Below, in pieces: positions 5,540 through 13,800 of a stretch of DNA of 19,093 nt (positions within the stretch are counted from its first letter, which is position 1; each line of letters starts with the position of its first letter). Location: assembly GCA_028700875.1 (NCBI GenBank), contig JAQVRW010000012.1, positions 1 through 19,093 on the forward strand. Direction: 5' to 3'. Both the position numbers and the translations under genes were made by a program. This stretch comes from Candidatus Zixiibacteriota bacterium (GTDB lineage Bacteria; Zixibacteria; MSB-5A5; GN15; JAAZOE01). The notes under the pieces are model-generated. The model was not told the origin of the DNA and did no database searches. It was given only the letters and a program-made list of their open reading frames with translations.

Positions 5540-7927
5540 TTACCAGCAGATCGGCGCCGGTCCGCCTCGGAAGAGGTAATTCACCAGATAGACCATATCG
5601 CTGACGTTGACCTTGCCGTCGTTATTGCAGTCGGCGGCGTCCATAATCGGCGGCGGCGCCCCACCCCGGAAAATATAGGCAACGGTGAAGACCGCGTCGG
5701 CAATGTTCACGTGGCCGTCGCCGTTGGCGTCTCCGCAGATGAATTCACAAACGTCGCCTTCGCCGTCACCGTCGGCGTCGGCCTGGTCGGGATTGTACAT
5801 GGTCGGGCAATTGTCCACGTCGCCACAGACGCCGTCATTGTCAATGTCATTCTGGGCGTCGAAGGGGCACGGATCGCAGGCGTCTCCGGGACCATCGGCA
5901 TCGGAGTCGAGTTGGTCCGGATTAGCCACGGTCGGGCAGTTGTCACACACATCGCCGCGGCCATCGCTGTCGGTATCCAATTGATTCTGATTGGTCACTG
6001 TCGGGCAGTTGTCGCAGGCGTTGCCATAGGTGTCACCGTCGGAATTCAGCTGAGTGGGGTTGGCCACCGACGGGCAGTTATCACAGGCGTCGCCTTTTCC
6101 GTCAGCGTCGGTATCGGTTTGAGTGGGATTGGATGTCGTGGGACAGTTGTCGCACGCGTCGCCGAAGGTGTCACTATCGGAGTTCAGCTGGTTGGCATTG
6201 GAGACAGTCGGGCAGTTGTCGCAGACGTCACCTTTTCCGTCGCTGTCGAGGTCGGTCTGTTCAAAATTGGCCATCGACGGGCAGTTGTCGCAGGCATTGC
6301 CGAACCCGTCGCCATCGCTATCCGTCTGCGTCGGATTGGAAATCGTCGGGCAGTTGTCGCAAAGGTTGCCTTTTCCATCGCCGTCGGAGTCGGCCTGGTC
6401 AGGATTCGAAACCGTCGAGCAGTTATCGCAGGCGTCGCCCTTTCCGTCACCGTCGGTATCCAATTGATTCTGGTTGGTTACCGTGGGACAGTTGTCGCAG
6501 GCGTTGCCGTACGTGTCGCCGTCAGAGTTTTGCTGATCCGGGTTCGACGTGGCCGGACAGTTGTCGCAGACGTCGCCCTTTCCGTCGCCGTCGCCATCGA
6601 CCTGATCCGGATTGGCCGTCGTCGGGCAGTTATCGATCGGGCAGGTGTTGGCCGTATATCCCGGATTACCGAACCCGTCGCCGTCGGTGTCCGTACAGGG
6701 ATCGCACGCATCACCGATCCCGTCACCGTCGGCGTCACTCTGGGTGGCGTTCGGCGTGGCGGGGCAGTTGTCACACAGGTCGCCCCGCCCGTCACCGTCA
6801 CCGTCGGTCTGGTCTTGGTTGGTCAAGGTGGGGCAGTTGTCGCAAGCGTCACCGAAAGTGTCGGCGTCGGAATTCAGCTGGTTGGCGTTGGCTACGGTCG
6901 GGCAGTTATCGCAGACGTTGCCCTTTCCGTCGCCGTCGGTGTCGGCCTGGTCGGCATTCGGCGTGGTCGGACAATTGTCGCAGACATCGCCCTTTCCATC
7001 GCCGTCGGTGTCGGTCTGATTGGCATTCGATGTGGTCGGGCAGTTGTCGCAAACGTCGCCGACCCCGTCGGCGTCGGTGTCTTGTTGGTTCTGGTTGGCA
7101 ACGGTCGGGCAGTTGTCGCAAGCATCGCCAAAGGTATCCCCATCGGTATTAAGCTGGTCGGGATTATACACGCTGGGGCAATTATCATCGGGACACGCGT
7201 TCTCGGCATGGCCGGGATCGCCATAATGGTCATGATCGGCGTCATAGGGACAATTGAGAATAACCGGCCAGCAGTAGGGTCCTTCGAACTCGGGCAAGTA
7301 CGGCATGGCGCCGGCCGTGATATCAACAAACATCCAGTCCCCCCCCGGCGGCACGAAAGCCGAATCGACACAAATGGTCCCGACCGGTCCGGAGGTGCCG
7401 ACATCGGTGGGGGTAAAGTGGAATGCGGCTACCGGCTCCAGGGGGCCGGCCAGAAGGCCGTTATACATGGCAGTGCCGCCGATCAGAAAGGTGTCGGATT
7501 CGAGGCCATCGGTGTTCTTGTCGCTGACCAGCAGGCCGCCCATGTCCCAGATTGTTGCCGGGGGATCCATTCGGCCGCCGGAGACTACGGTCAGAAACCC
7601 GCCGGATCCCGCCGGCGTGTGGGCGAGACTGTAGCCGTCGGCCTGGAGCAACCACGTCCATGAAGCATGCTCGGGAGAATAGATTCTGAATCCGAGTTGC
7701 ATACCTCCCAGCGTGGAGTCGTTCATGAAGTAGACACGGAAGGTATAATTGTTGCCGATGACGGCGGTGTCCACGGGCGTGGTCAACCCCTGGCGGGTCA
7801 GGTCGATAGCCACCTGGCTATCCCCAACCGCCTCCGCGGCAAACGCAAGAGCGATGAATACAGATAAGGTCAGGAGAATAATCGGCGGCACAAGGCGAGG
7901 GCCGCCCCGCAAGACTGGCTTGGACAT
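5540..7927 (-). CDS. Thrombospondin type 3 repeat protein with C-terminal dockerin domain
   Basis: A 795-aa exported calcium-binding protein. I chose the start at 7927 because GAGGAGG (complement of 7934-7940) lies 6 bases upstream and the next residues form a signal peptide with a hydrophobic core (VPPIILLTLSVFIALAFAAEA). Longer in-frame starts exist but lack this fit. Residues about 35-230 form an unrecognised, probably all-beta domain (cohesin-like is possible). Residues 247-727 are 21 tandem TSP3 units, mostly 23 aa, of the form DNCPTVxNPxQxDxDGDGxGDxC; 19 are full-length, and two start with DPC and are divergent. The Asp-rich loops bind calcium and the cysteines could link units. Residues 731-795 are a two-repeat type I dockerin (DANGDGHVNIADAVFTVAYIFRGG and DCNNDGKVNVSDMVYLVNYLF). 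A surface or matrix role is likely; the dockerin's cohesin partner is not in the window. Confidence 0.9.
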   Translation of the reverse strand: MSKPVLRGGPRLVPPIILLTLSVFIALAFAAEAVGDSQVAIDLTRQGLTTPVDTAVIGNNYTFRVYFMNDSTLGGMQLGFRIYSPEHASWTWLLQADGYSLAHTPAGSGGFLTVVSGGRMDPPATIWDMGGLLVSDKNTDGLESDTFLIGGTAMYNGLLAGPLEPVAAFHFTPTDVGTSGPVGTICVDSAFVPPGGDWMFVDITAGAMPYLPEFEGPYCWPVILNCPYDADHDHYGDPGHAENACPDDNCPSVYNPDQLNTDGDTFGDACDNCPTVANQNQQDTDADGVGDVCDNCPTTSNANQTDTDGDGKGDVCDNCPTTPNADQADTDGDGKGNVCDNCPTVANANQLNSDADTFGDACDNCPTLTNQDQTDGDGDGRGDLCDNCPATPNATQSDADGDGIGDACDPCTDTDGDGFGNPGYTANTCPIDNCPTTANPDQVDGDGDGKGDVCDNCPATSNPDQQNSDGDTYGNACDNCPTVTNQNQLDTDGDGKGDACDNCSTVSNPDQADSDGDGKGNLCDNCPTISNPTQTDSDGDGFGNACDNCPSMANFEQTDLDSDGKGDVCDNCPTVSNANQLNSDSDTFGDACDNCPTTSNPTQTDTDADGKGDACDNCPSVANPTQLNSDGDTYGNACDNCPTVTNQNQLDTDSDGRGDVCDNCPTVANPDQLDSDADGPGDACDPCPFDAQNDIDNDGVCGDVDNCPTMYNPDQADADGDGEGDVCEFICGDANGDGHVNIADAVFTVAYIFRGGAPPPIMDAADCNNDGKVNVSDMVYLVNYLFRGGPAPICW
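5747..7189 (-). repeat. 69-bp tandem repeat array encoding the TSP3 units
   Basis: About 21 in-frame copies of a 69-base unit, with two divergent members (residues 409-431 and 685-704). Two unit pairs are closely alike: residues 455-500 (about 6428-6565) and 616-661 (about 5945-6082) share long identical runs, such as GTCGGTATCCAATTGATTCT on the + strand. The array has therefore grown by block duplication of several units. The other reading frames contain long open stretches purely as a result of the repeat composition. Confidence 0.9.
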
Positions 7928-8016
7928 ACTCAACCTCCTCATCAATACCTTCCCATCTCTGATGCGGAGCAATGATGTCAACCCGGATGGTGCTTTATGT
8001 GGTTTCCATACACTAG

Positions 8017-8045
8017 AAGATAATAGAACTATGATTTTCATGCAA
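8017..8045 (-). promoter_or_regulatory. Candidate promoter of the TSP3/dockerin gene
   Basis: On the minus strand TTGCAT (complement of 8040-8045) is followed after 17 bases by TATCTT (complement of 8017-8022). That leaves a leader of about 80 bases before the start at 7927. The boxes resemble those proposed for gyrA (TTGCGT-17-TATCTT). A TTGACA (complement of 7976-7981) further down lacks a matching -10. Confidence 0.35.
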
Positions 8046-8107
8046 CCGGTTTCTTGGCCGAGGAATCGGCCGAAACCTTCCGGGGTATCCACCATGTGAG
8101 ATGAACG

Positions 8108-8136
8108 CCGGCGGCGCGTGGTGGTCGCGCCGCCGG
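8108..8136 (-). terminator. Hairpin terminator downstream of the polyferredoxin gene
   Basis: CCGGCGGCGCG (8108-8118) pairs perfectly with CGCGCCGCCGG (8126-8136) around a 7-base loop, 15 bases after the stop codon at 8151. There is no T-run on the minus strand. Its place between two minus-strand genes fits transcription separation. Confidence 0.6.
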
Positions 8137-8150
8137 GATAGTAAGCAGCT

Positions 8151-9218
8151 TTATGATTTGAACTTAAAGGAAATAGCCTTTTCCGGGCAACTCCGGATAC
8201 ATTCGCCGCAAGAGGTGCAATCGGGCAGAATTTTGGTGTTCGCCAACCGCAACGGTCGGATCGTGGGACAGGGGCTTTCCTCTTCGCAGATGCCGCATTC
8301 GGTGCATTTGGCCTTATCGACCCGAATTTGTCCGGGTGCGATCTTCTCCGCCAGCCAGGTCAGCGCCCCGATGGGGCAGGCGCCATAACAGAAGGGACGG
8401 TATATGAACAAGCTGGCGACAACCAGAATCACCATCATGATGATCAGTCTCAGGTCGATCTGCCAGTGCAGGAATTCGAAATAATTGATCGGGTCGTACA
8501 GGCTGTATCCCGAGTACATGGTCCAAAGGCCCCCGGCGGTATCGGCCCCGAGTTCCGTTCCCAAGGTAAGAATCTGGCTTTTGACGGCGAAGAACGTCAG
8601 GAGAAACATGATCAGCAACATGAACCGTACGGCGTTGAAGGCGTTGAAGTTGAACTGTTTCCATTTGAATTTGAATGGAACCTTGTTAACCAGTTCCTGC
8701 AGGGCGCCCAAAGGGCAAACCCAGCCGCAAAACAGCTTACGGCCGATCAGGCTGGGGACAAGAATCGCCAGAAACATGGCCAGGAAAATGGCGATGAACG
8801 ATCCAAACAGGATCTTAAACATGAATAGTTTGGTGATGGCGCACATCGGGCTGGGATGCATCGGAAAGACGATTTCCATCCCGAACAGGACAAACGCCAG
8901 CAGCATCATCCCGATCCGCACCCAGCGGTTGACCCACCGCGTGAGCAGCAGCAGCAGGCCCGCGGCCGCCACAAGAAGAAACGCCAAAAGGCGGCCGCTG
9001 AATAAATAGTCCCAAACACCCGGAGGAGCCTCTTCCGGTTCGGCCGCCTGGACCGATTCGGTTCCCGGGGCGGCGGCGGAATCCGCCCCGGAGTCCCTGA
9101 GTTGGTTAATCTCGGAATTGTGTTCCGGCTCGACCGCCCAGGTCGGGGCGGTCCAGCAGAGCGCCATCAGGCCCAGCAACAGGCCGATGACCGTCAACGC
9201 AGTCATGTGGTTTTTCAT
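8151..9218 (-). CDS. NapH/NosR-like membrane polyferredoxin (4Fe-4S)
   Basis: A 355-aa inner-membrane iron-sulfur protein, probably an electron carrier between the quinone pool or cytoplasm and a periplasmic partner. Order: signal-peptide-like segment (1-28), a Glu/Ala-rich linker (30-66), helices near 76-93, 102-118, 134-158, 197-212 and 256-273. There are two CxxxCP motifs typical of NapH/NosR/CcoG relatives (C164/C168 in CGWVCP, C277/C281 in CYGACP), each after a helix. At the C-terminus there are two 4Fe-4S sites: C305, C308, C311, C317 and C334, C337, C340, C344. The first site has five rather than three residues before the last Cys-Pro. Start at 9218 is the first Met before the signal segment; only a weak ribosome-binding site is seen, and Met5 is an alternative. 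No nap, nos or cco gene adjoins it, so the partner is unknown. Confidence 0.85.
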   Translation of the reverse strand: MKNHMTALTVIGLLLGLMALCWTAPTWAVEPEHNSEINQLRDSGADSAAAPGTESVQAAEPEEAPPGVWDYLFSGRLLAFLLVAAAGLLLLLTRWVNRWVRIGMMLLAFVLFGMEIVFPMHPSPMCAITKLFMFKILFGSFIAIFLAMFLAILVPSLIGRKLFCGWVCPLGALQELVNKVPFKFKWKQFNFNAFNAVRFMLLIMFLLTFFAVKSQILTLGTELGADTAGGLWTMYSGYSLYDPINYFEFLHWQIDLRLIIMMVILVVASLFIYRPFCYGACPIGALTWLAEKIAPGQIRVDKAKCTECGICEEESPCPTIRPLRLANTKILPDCTSCGECIRSCPEKAISFKFKS

Positions 9219-9272
9219 GGCGACAATATACGATAATTTCTCCGCCTGTCAACCCGGCTGTTGTCGTCGATA

Positions 9273-9318
9273 GCCTGACCTACGGCCATCCCACCGCAAG
9301 CGGCGGGGCAGGCTTGCC
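9273..9318. repeat. Extragenic palindromic repeat fragment
   Basis: GCCTGACCTAC (9273-9283) is followed by CCACCGC-AA-GCGGCGG, an imperfect hairpin, then a GGCAGGCTTGCCGCC stretch. The first 11 bases recur at 15293-15303 beside another hairpin. It lies between divergent genes (8151-9218 minus, 9479 plus). Confidence 0.45.
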
Positions 9319-9348
9319 GCCCGATTAACCGTTTTGATTAGAAGAATC

Positions 9349-9377
9349 TTGACTTTCACAGCTAAAAGACTTATAAT
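9349..9377 (+). promoter_or_regulatory. Near-consensus promoter of the GNAT gene
   Basis: TTGACT (9349-9354) and TATAAT (9372-9377) with a 17-base spacer differ from the sigma-70 consensus at one base. Predicted start is near 9384, giving a leader of about 95 bases. The leader contains a CGACGA (9396-9401) / TCGTCG (9415-9420) stem-loop. Confidence 0.75.
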
Positions 9378-9478
9378 ATTGACTGTGCGGGCATTCGACG
9401 AGGAAAGGATATCTTCGTCGCGCCGGAGTCGAGGGGAAGCCGGAATTTCATCAAAGATTATTCGTTGCAGAGGGCGTT

Positions 9479-9910
9479 ATGATTATTATTCGAAACGGAG
9501 CGCGAGGGGATGAATCGGCGGTTGTTCGTCTGGTCAAGGAGCTGGGAGAAAATTCGAACGACGAAAGTCCGGTTAACGATAGTTTCGTCCAGGAGTATTT
9601 CCGGCATTCCGGATGCGGCATCCTTCTGGCGGAGGACGATGGGGTGGTCGTCGGATTGTTGAGCTATTGTCTGCGGCCGAGCTTGTTCCATGCCGCCGTG
9701 TCCTGCCTGATCGAGACACTCATCGTTACCGAAGTTGCCCGCAGCCAGGGGGCGGGGCGGGCATTGATGGTGGAGATACTGCGACGAGCGGAAACCCAGA
9801 AATGGGCCGAGGTGTCGGTGTCGGTCATGCCGGATAATCAGCGCGCGTTGTGGTTTTATAAGTTACTGGGTCTGACCGACGAGGCCGTGCTGCTCGAAAA
9901 GCATGTGTAA
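9479..9910 (+). CDS. GNAT-family N-acetyltransferase
   Basis: A 143-aa cytoplasmic protein using acetyl-CoA to acetylate an amine; substrate unknown. The acetyl-CoA pyrophosphate-binding motif A is clear: 'LIVTEVARSQGAGRALMVEILRRA' spans residues 81-104, with the Q-x-x-G-x-G/A core at about 90-95. Motif B follows as 'VMPDNQRALWFYKLLGL' (116-132), with the usual N-x-x-A-x-x-F-Y. N-terminal 'IIIRNGARGDESAVVRLVKEL' is the normal first strand and helix, and the length is typical for a single-domain member. Start at 9479 is preceded by GAGGG about 6 bases away. It has its own strong promoter, and the gene 57 bases downstream may be cotranscribed. Confidence 0.85.
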   Translation: MIIIRNGARGDESAVVRLVKELGENSNDESPVNDSFVQEYFRHSGCGILLAEDDGVVVGLLSYCLRPSLFHAAVSCLIETLIVTEVARSQGAGRALMVEILRRAETQKWAEVSVSVMPDNQRALWFYKLLGLTDEAVLLEKHV

Positions 9911-9966
9911 TTAAGCCTTGAAGACTACACCATTCCGGTTTATCGTGTGCTTAAACTGGAGGAAAT

Positions 9967-10803
9967 ATGGAAGTCGTGAGACAACCGCGACCGGCTGATG
10001 TTCCACCGGTCCTCTATAAATATATTTCTTGGAGGGGTCAGAAAAGCCACCCGCAAAATTTACTTGCCGACAACGCGGCGTATTTTGCGTCAGCCGCGGA
10101 GTTTAATGACCCATTTGATTGCAGTATCGCATTGCGATATGACCTTTCCCCAAAGACTTTTCAAGCCGAAATAGCAAAGGAATACGCAAAGAAAATGTAT
10201 CCGCATGCAAGACGCGCCGACCGCAGAAGATTGTTGAATATAAATAAATTCGTAGCCAAATTTCGCAAGCCTGAATATGGGGCCGCTTACAAGGAGTTTC
10301 AGGAGCACGTCTACTCAAAAATTGGCGTATTTTGCATGTCGGAAGTGAATAGCAATATCCTTATGTGGGCGTATTATTCCGACTCCCACCAAGGGTTATG
10401 TTTGGGTTTTGATATGGACAGATTCTGGAGGTTTTGCCAAGAACTAAGTCTTAAAGGGAACGATGTAATAAGTCCCTATAAAGTCAAGTATGTGAGAGAT
10501 TATCCCACGTTAATTCCGAACAGCTCTAACTTCTTCGATATGGCTATGGACCAGTTGCTGACAAAGGCAATTGACTGGGAACATGAAAGAGAATATCGTA
10601 TCCTGTACACTGGTGGTGCCGATGTAAACTTTGCTTTGGATGATGACATTATATCAGAGGTTATTATTGGTTGCAGAATGAATGATTCAGATCAAGAAGA
10701 GATTGTCGGTTTTTTGTCCAAACGGGCAAATAGACCAATATTGTTTAAAGCCGAGCTGAAAGGCGAGTCTTTTGGACTGAATATTGTCCCTGTGGATTAT
10801 TAG
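9967..10803 (+). CDS. DUF2971 domain protein
   Basis: A 278-aa protein recognised as DUF2971 by the N-terminal 'LYKYISWRG...NLLADNAAYFASAAEFNDPFDCSI' (about 16-53), the central 'GVFCMSEVNSNILMWAYYSDSHQGLCLGFDMDRF' (119-152) and 'AIDWEHEREYRILY' (201-214). The family's biochemical activity is unknown; members occur often in accessory and defence-linked regions. There is no signal peptide or membrane segment. Start at 9967 is set by GGAGG at 9958-9962, with only 4 bases between. Base composition is visibly more A/T-rich than its neighbours, with many A/T third positions (AAT, TTT, GAT, ATA), which suggests recent transfer. It lies between the GNAT gene and a hairpin repeat, convergent with mfd. 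Confidence 0.82.
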   Translation: MEVVRQPRPADVPPVLYKYISWRGQKSHPQNLLADNAAYFASAAEFNDPFDCSIALRYDLSPKTFQAEIAKEYAKKMYPHARRADRRRLLNINKFVAKFRKPEYGAAYKEFQEHVYSKIGVFCMSEVNSNILMWAYYSDSHQGLCLGFDMDRFWRFCQELSLKGNDVISPYKVKYVRDYPTLIPNSSNFFDMAMDQLLTKAIDWEHEREYRILYTGGADVNFALDDDIISEVIIGCRMNDSDQEEIVGFLSKRANRPILFKAELKGESFGLNIVPVDY

Positions 10804-10848
10804 TACCTTGCCCACTTCTACATCTGGCAGATATGGACTCTGTCTTAT

Positions 10849-10874
10849 CCCGGCCCGGAGGGCCGGGGCACCCA
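10849..10874. repeat. GGA-loop hairpin repeat with CACCCA tail; also convergent terminator
   Basis: CCCGGCCC (10849-10856) pairs with GGGCCGGG (10860-10867) around GGA and is followed by GCACCCA. It has the same layout as 3648-3676 with a different stem. It lies between the stops of the DUF2971 gene (10803) and mfd (10894) and could end transcription from both sides. Confidence 0.6.
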
Positions 10875-10893
10875 ATCGCCGGGCATCAAAATT

Positions 10894-13800
10894 TTATGGT
10901 TTCGCTACGCCGTGACGTTGGAAGTGGCGAATGCCAGCGCCGATGCGGTCGAGCGCCTTGCGCACGTAGGCCAGACGGTCAGTGGAACGGATGGCGGACA
11001 AATCCACCGTGAATTTGAATCCTCCCGTCAGCGAAAATTCTATCGGGGCGTCGATGGCCCGACGAATCGCTTCGATCTCGGCCCGCTTGAATTCCATCGT
11101 GGCCGGGTATTCGACCGTGATTCGAAGTGCCCCGACTTTCACTTTGTCCGCCCCGGTAATCGATGCAGCCAGACGCAACCCGGCGGCATCGAACAACTGC
11201 ACCGCCTCCTGCGGCATCTTCCCGAACCGGTCGGTGACCTCCTCCCTCACGGCCTCGATGTCGTCCAATGACCGGGCATCGGCCAAACGGCGGTAGATAT
11301 CGACCTTCTGCTGTTTGACGTTGACGTAATCCTCAGGCAGAAACAGATCGAGCCTTGCCTCGAGTTTGGTATCCGGCAGGCGCTGAATCTTCTCTCCCTT
11401 GAGTTCGGCCACCGCCTCTTCGAGAAGCTTGGTATAAAGATCGAAACCGATTTCATCGATAAATCCCGATTGCTGTGCACCCAGAATGTTTCCGGCGCCG
11501 CGGATTTCCAGATCCCGCATGGCCAACGCGAAGCCGGAACCGAGGTCACTGTGGGCTTCGATCGCCCGCAGACGCTTGCGCGCGTCTTCCGTCATCAATC
11601 GGTACGGCGGCGTCATCAGGTAGGCATATGCCCGCCTGGGGGATCGTCCTACCCGCCCGCGCAACTGGTACAACTGCGCCAGGCCGAACCGATCGGCGCG
11701 GTTGATGATGATGGTGTTGACCGAGGGGATATCCAGGCCGGATTCGACGATGGCGGTGGAAAGAAGCACCTGGTACCGTCCGGCCAGAAACGCCAACATC
11801 ACGCCCTCCAGTTCTTTTTCGTGCATCTGCCCGTGGGCGACGCCGAATTCGATCTGGGGAAGAAGCTTCTTGAGATAGCGATGCATTGCATCGATTGTCT
11901 GCACGCGGTTATGCACGAAAAACACCTGCCCGCCGCGGTCGATTTCGCGCAGGATCGCCTCGGCGATCGCTTCCGGATTGAATTCGACGATCTCGGTGAA
12001 GATCGGCAGGCGGTCGCGCGGGGAAGTGGTGATCAGCGTCATGTCGCGCGCGCCCATCAGCGACATTTGCAGCGTGCGCGGGATCGGCGTGGCCGTTAGC
12101 GTGATCGTGTCCACGGATTTCTTGAGTTGGCGCAGTCTTTCCTTGTGGCGGACACCGAAATGCTGTTCCTCATCCACCACCAAAAAGCCCAAATCGGCGA
12201 ATTGAACGTCCTTGGACAGCAGGCGATGGGGGCCGATGACGATATCAAGTTTCCCGGCCGCCACCTGTTCGATGATCTCCTTTTGCTCGGCGCGGGTCTT
12301 GAACCGCGACAGCATGTCGATTCTCATCGGGAACTCACGCAAGCGCGACGTGAACGTATTGTAATGCTGCTGCGCCAGAATGGTGGTCGGCACCAGAATG
12401 GCCACCTGTTTACCGTTTTCCACCGCCTTGAACGCCGCCCGCACCGCCACCTCGGTCTTGCCGTACCCGACATCGCCGCAGATTAATCGGTCGGCCGGAA
12501 TGGCCGATTCCATATCCCGCTTGACGTCATCGATGGCCTTGAGCTGATCGGGCGTTTCTTCATAGATGAACGAGGCTTCCATCTGCCGTTGCCACACCGT
12601 GTCCGTAGCGAACTGGAACCCCGGCGCCATCTTCCGTTCCGCGTACAGTTTCAGCAGCTCCTCGGCCATGTCGGCCAGGGCCTTCTTCGTTTTCTTTTTC
12701 AGCTTTTCCCAGGCGGGAGTACCCAGCGTGCTGAGCCGGGGGGTGGCGTCCTTGCCGGCGTACTTGGAGACCCGATTGAACTCCTCGATGGGAACGTACA
12801 GTTTGTCGCCCCCCTGATAGAAGAGCAACAAACAGTCGCGGGTGCGGCCGTCGATCACGATCGTCTCGAGGCGGGAATAGCGGGCGAGACCGTAATCGGC
12901 ATGCACGACGACGTCGCCGGGATTCAGATTCGTGTACGAGGTCAGCGCGACCCCTTCTTTGTAACGGCGGCGTTTGATGCGGCGGAACTGGCGACTGAAA
13001 ATCTGATGGTCGGTCAACAGCGCGAGCTTGAGAGTGTCGGAGACGAACCCGGCGTGGATATGGAACACCTCGACCGGAACCTCGATCTTCCGTCCGGTCA
13101 GGATTTCTCCCAATCGCATCGCCTGCCCGGCGTTATCGCCGGTGATGACCGAATAATATCCCTTCTGAATGTACCCGGCGGTTATTTCCTGCAGGTAATC
13201 CATGCGGCTGTTCAGAGCAGGATGTTCCCGGCACTGGAAATCGATGGTCTCCGTCGTTTGCGAGCGGAAGGGGAGGATGTCGACGGCGACGTGCGACGAC
13301 ATCTTGCCCATTTGGTCTGCCGGACTCAGATAGTATTTCTCGATCGGCGGCGGAGCGACAAAACGATCCTTGGCGCGTTGGAACAGTTTTTCGCCGTCCT
13401 CGTATAGGCGGCGCATATCCTCCACAAGTCCCTTGCCGCCATCGAGGACGACCAAATCGTTATCATCCAGGTAATCCAGTACAGAGCCGCGTTCGAGACC
13501 GAATCCCGCCGCCAGCCATTCGAGCCCGGGAAGCTCCGGCTCGCCGATAAACCGCGCGCGCACCAGGTCGGCATCCTTGGGGTGAAGTTTTTCCAGGAAT
13601 GATTCCAGCGTCTCCGACCGGATGGATACCTCGCGGCGGGGGAGAAGGTCGATTGCCTCGAGCCGTTCGATTGTTCGCTGGTCGCGTACGTCGAAATGAC
13701 GCAGCGAGTCGATTTCATCGCCGAAAAACTCCGCCCGGACGGGAAGATCACTGGCCGGGGAGAAAAGATCGATCAGGCCGCCGCGGACGGCAAAATCACC

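Noticed and set aside
5747..7189. CRISPR-like regular repeats
   Set aside because: The units are contiguous 69-bp coding repeats without unique spacers and translate to TSP3 motifs.
5711..7663. Long + strand open frame (about 650 codons) opposite the TSP3 gene
   Set aside because: It is the antisense of the 69-bp repeat array; its low-complexity Val/Gly/Ile-rich product is a by-product of the repeat composition. The minus-strand reading has a signal peptide, TSP3 units and a dockerin.
12589..13407. + strand open frame of 272 codons inside mfd
   Set aside because: Shadow of mfd, which is intact with all helicase motifs.
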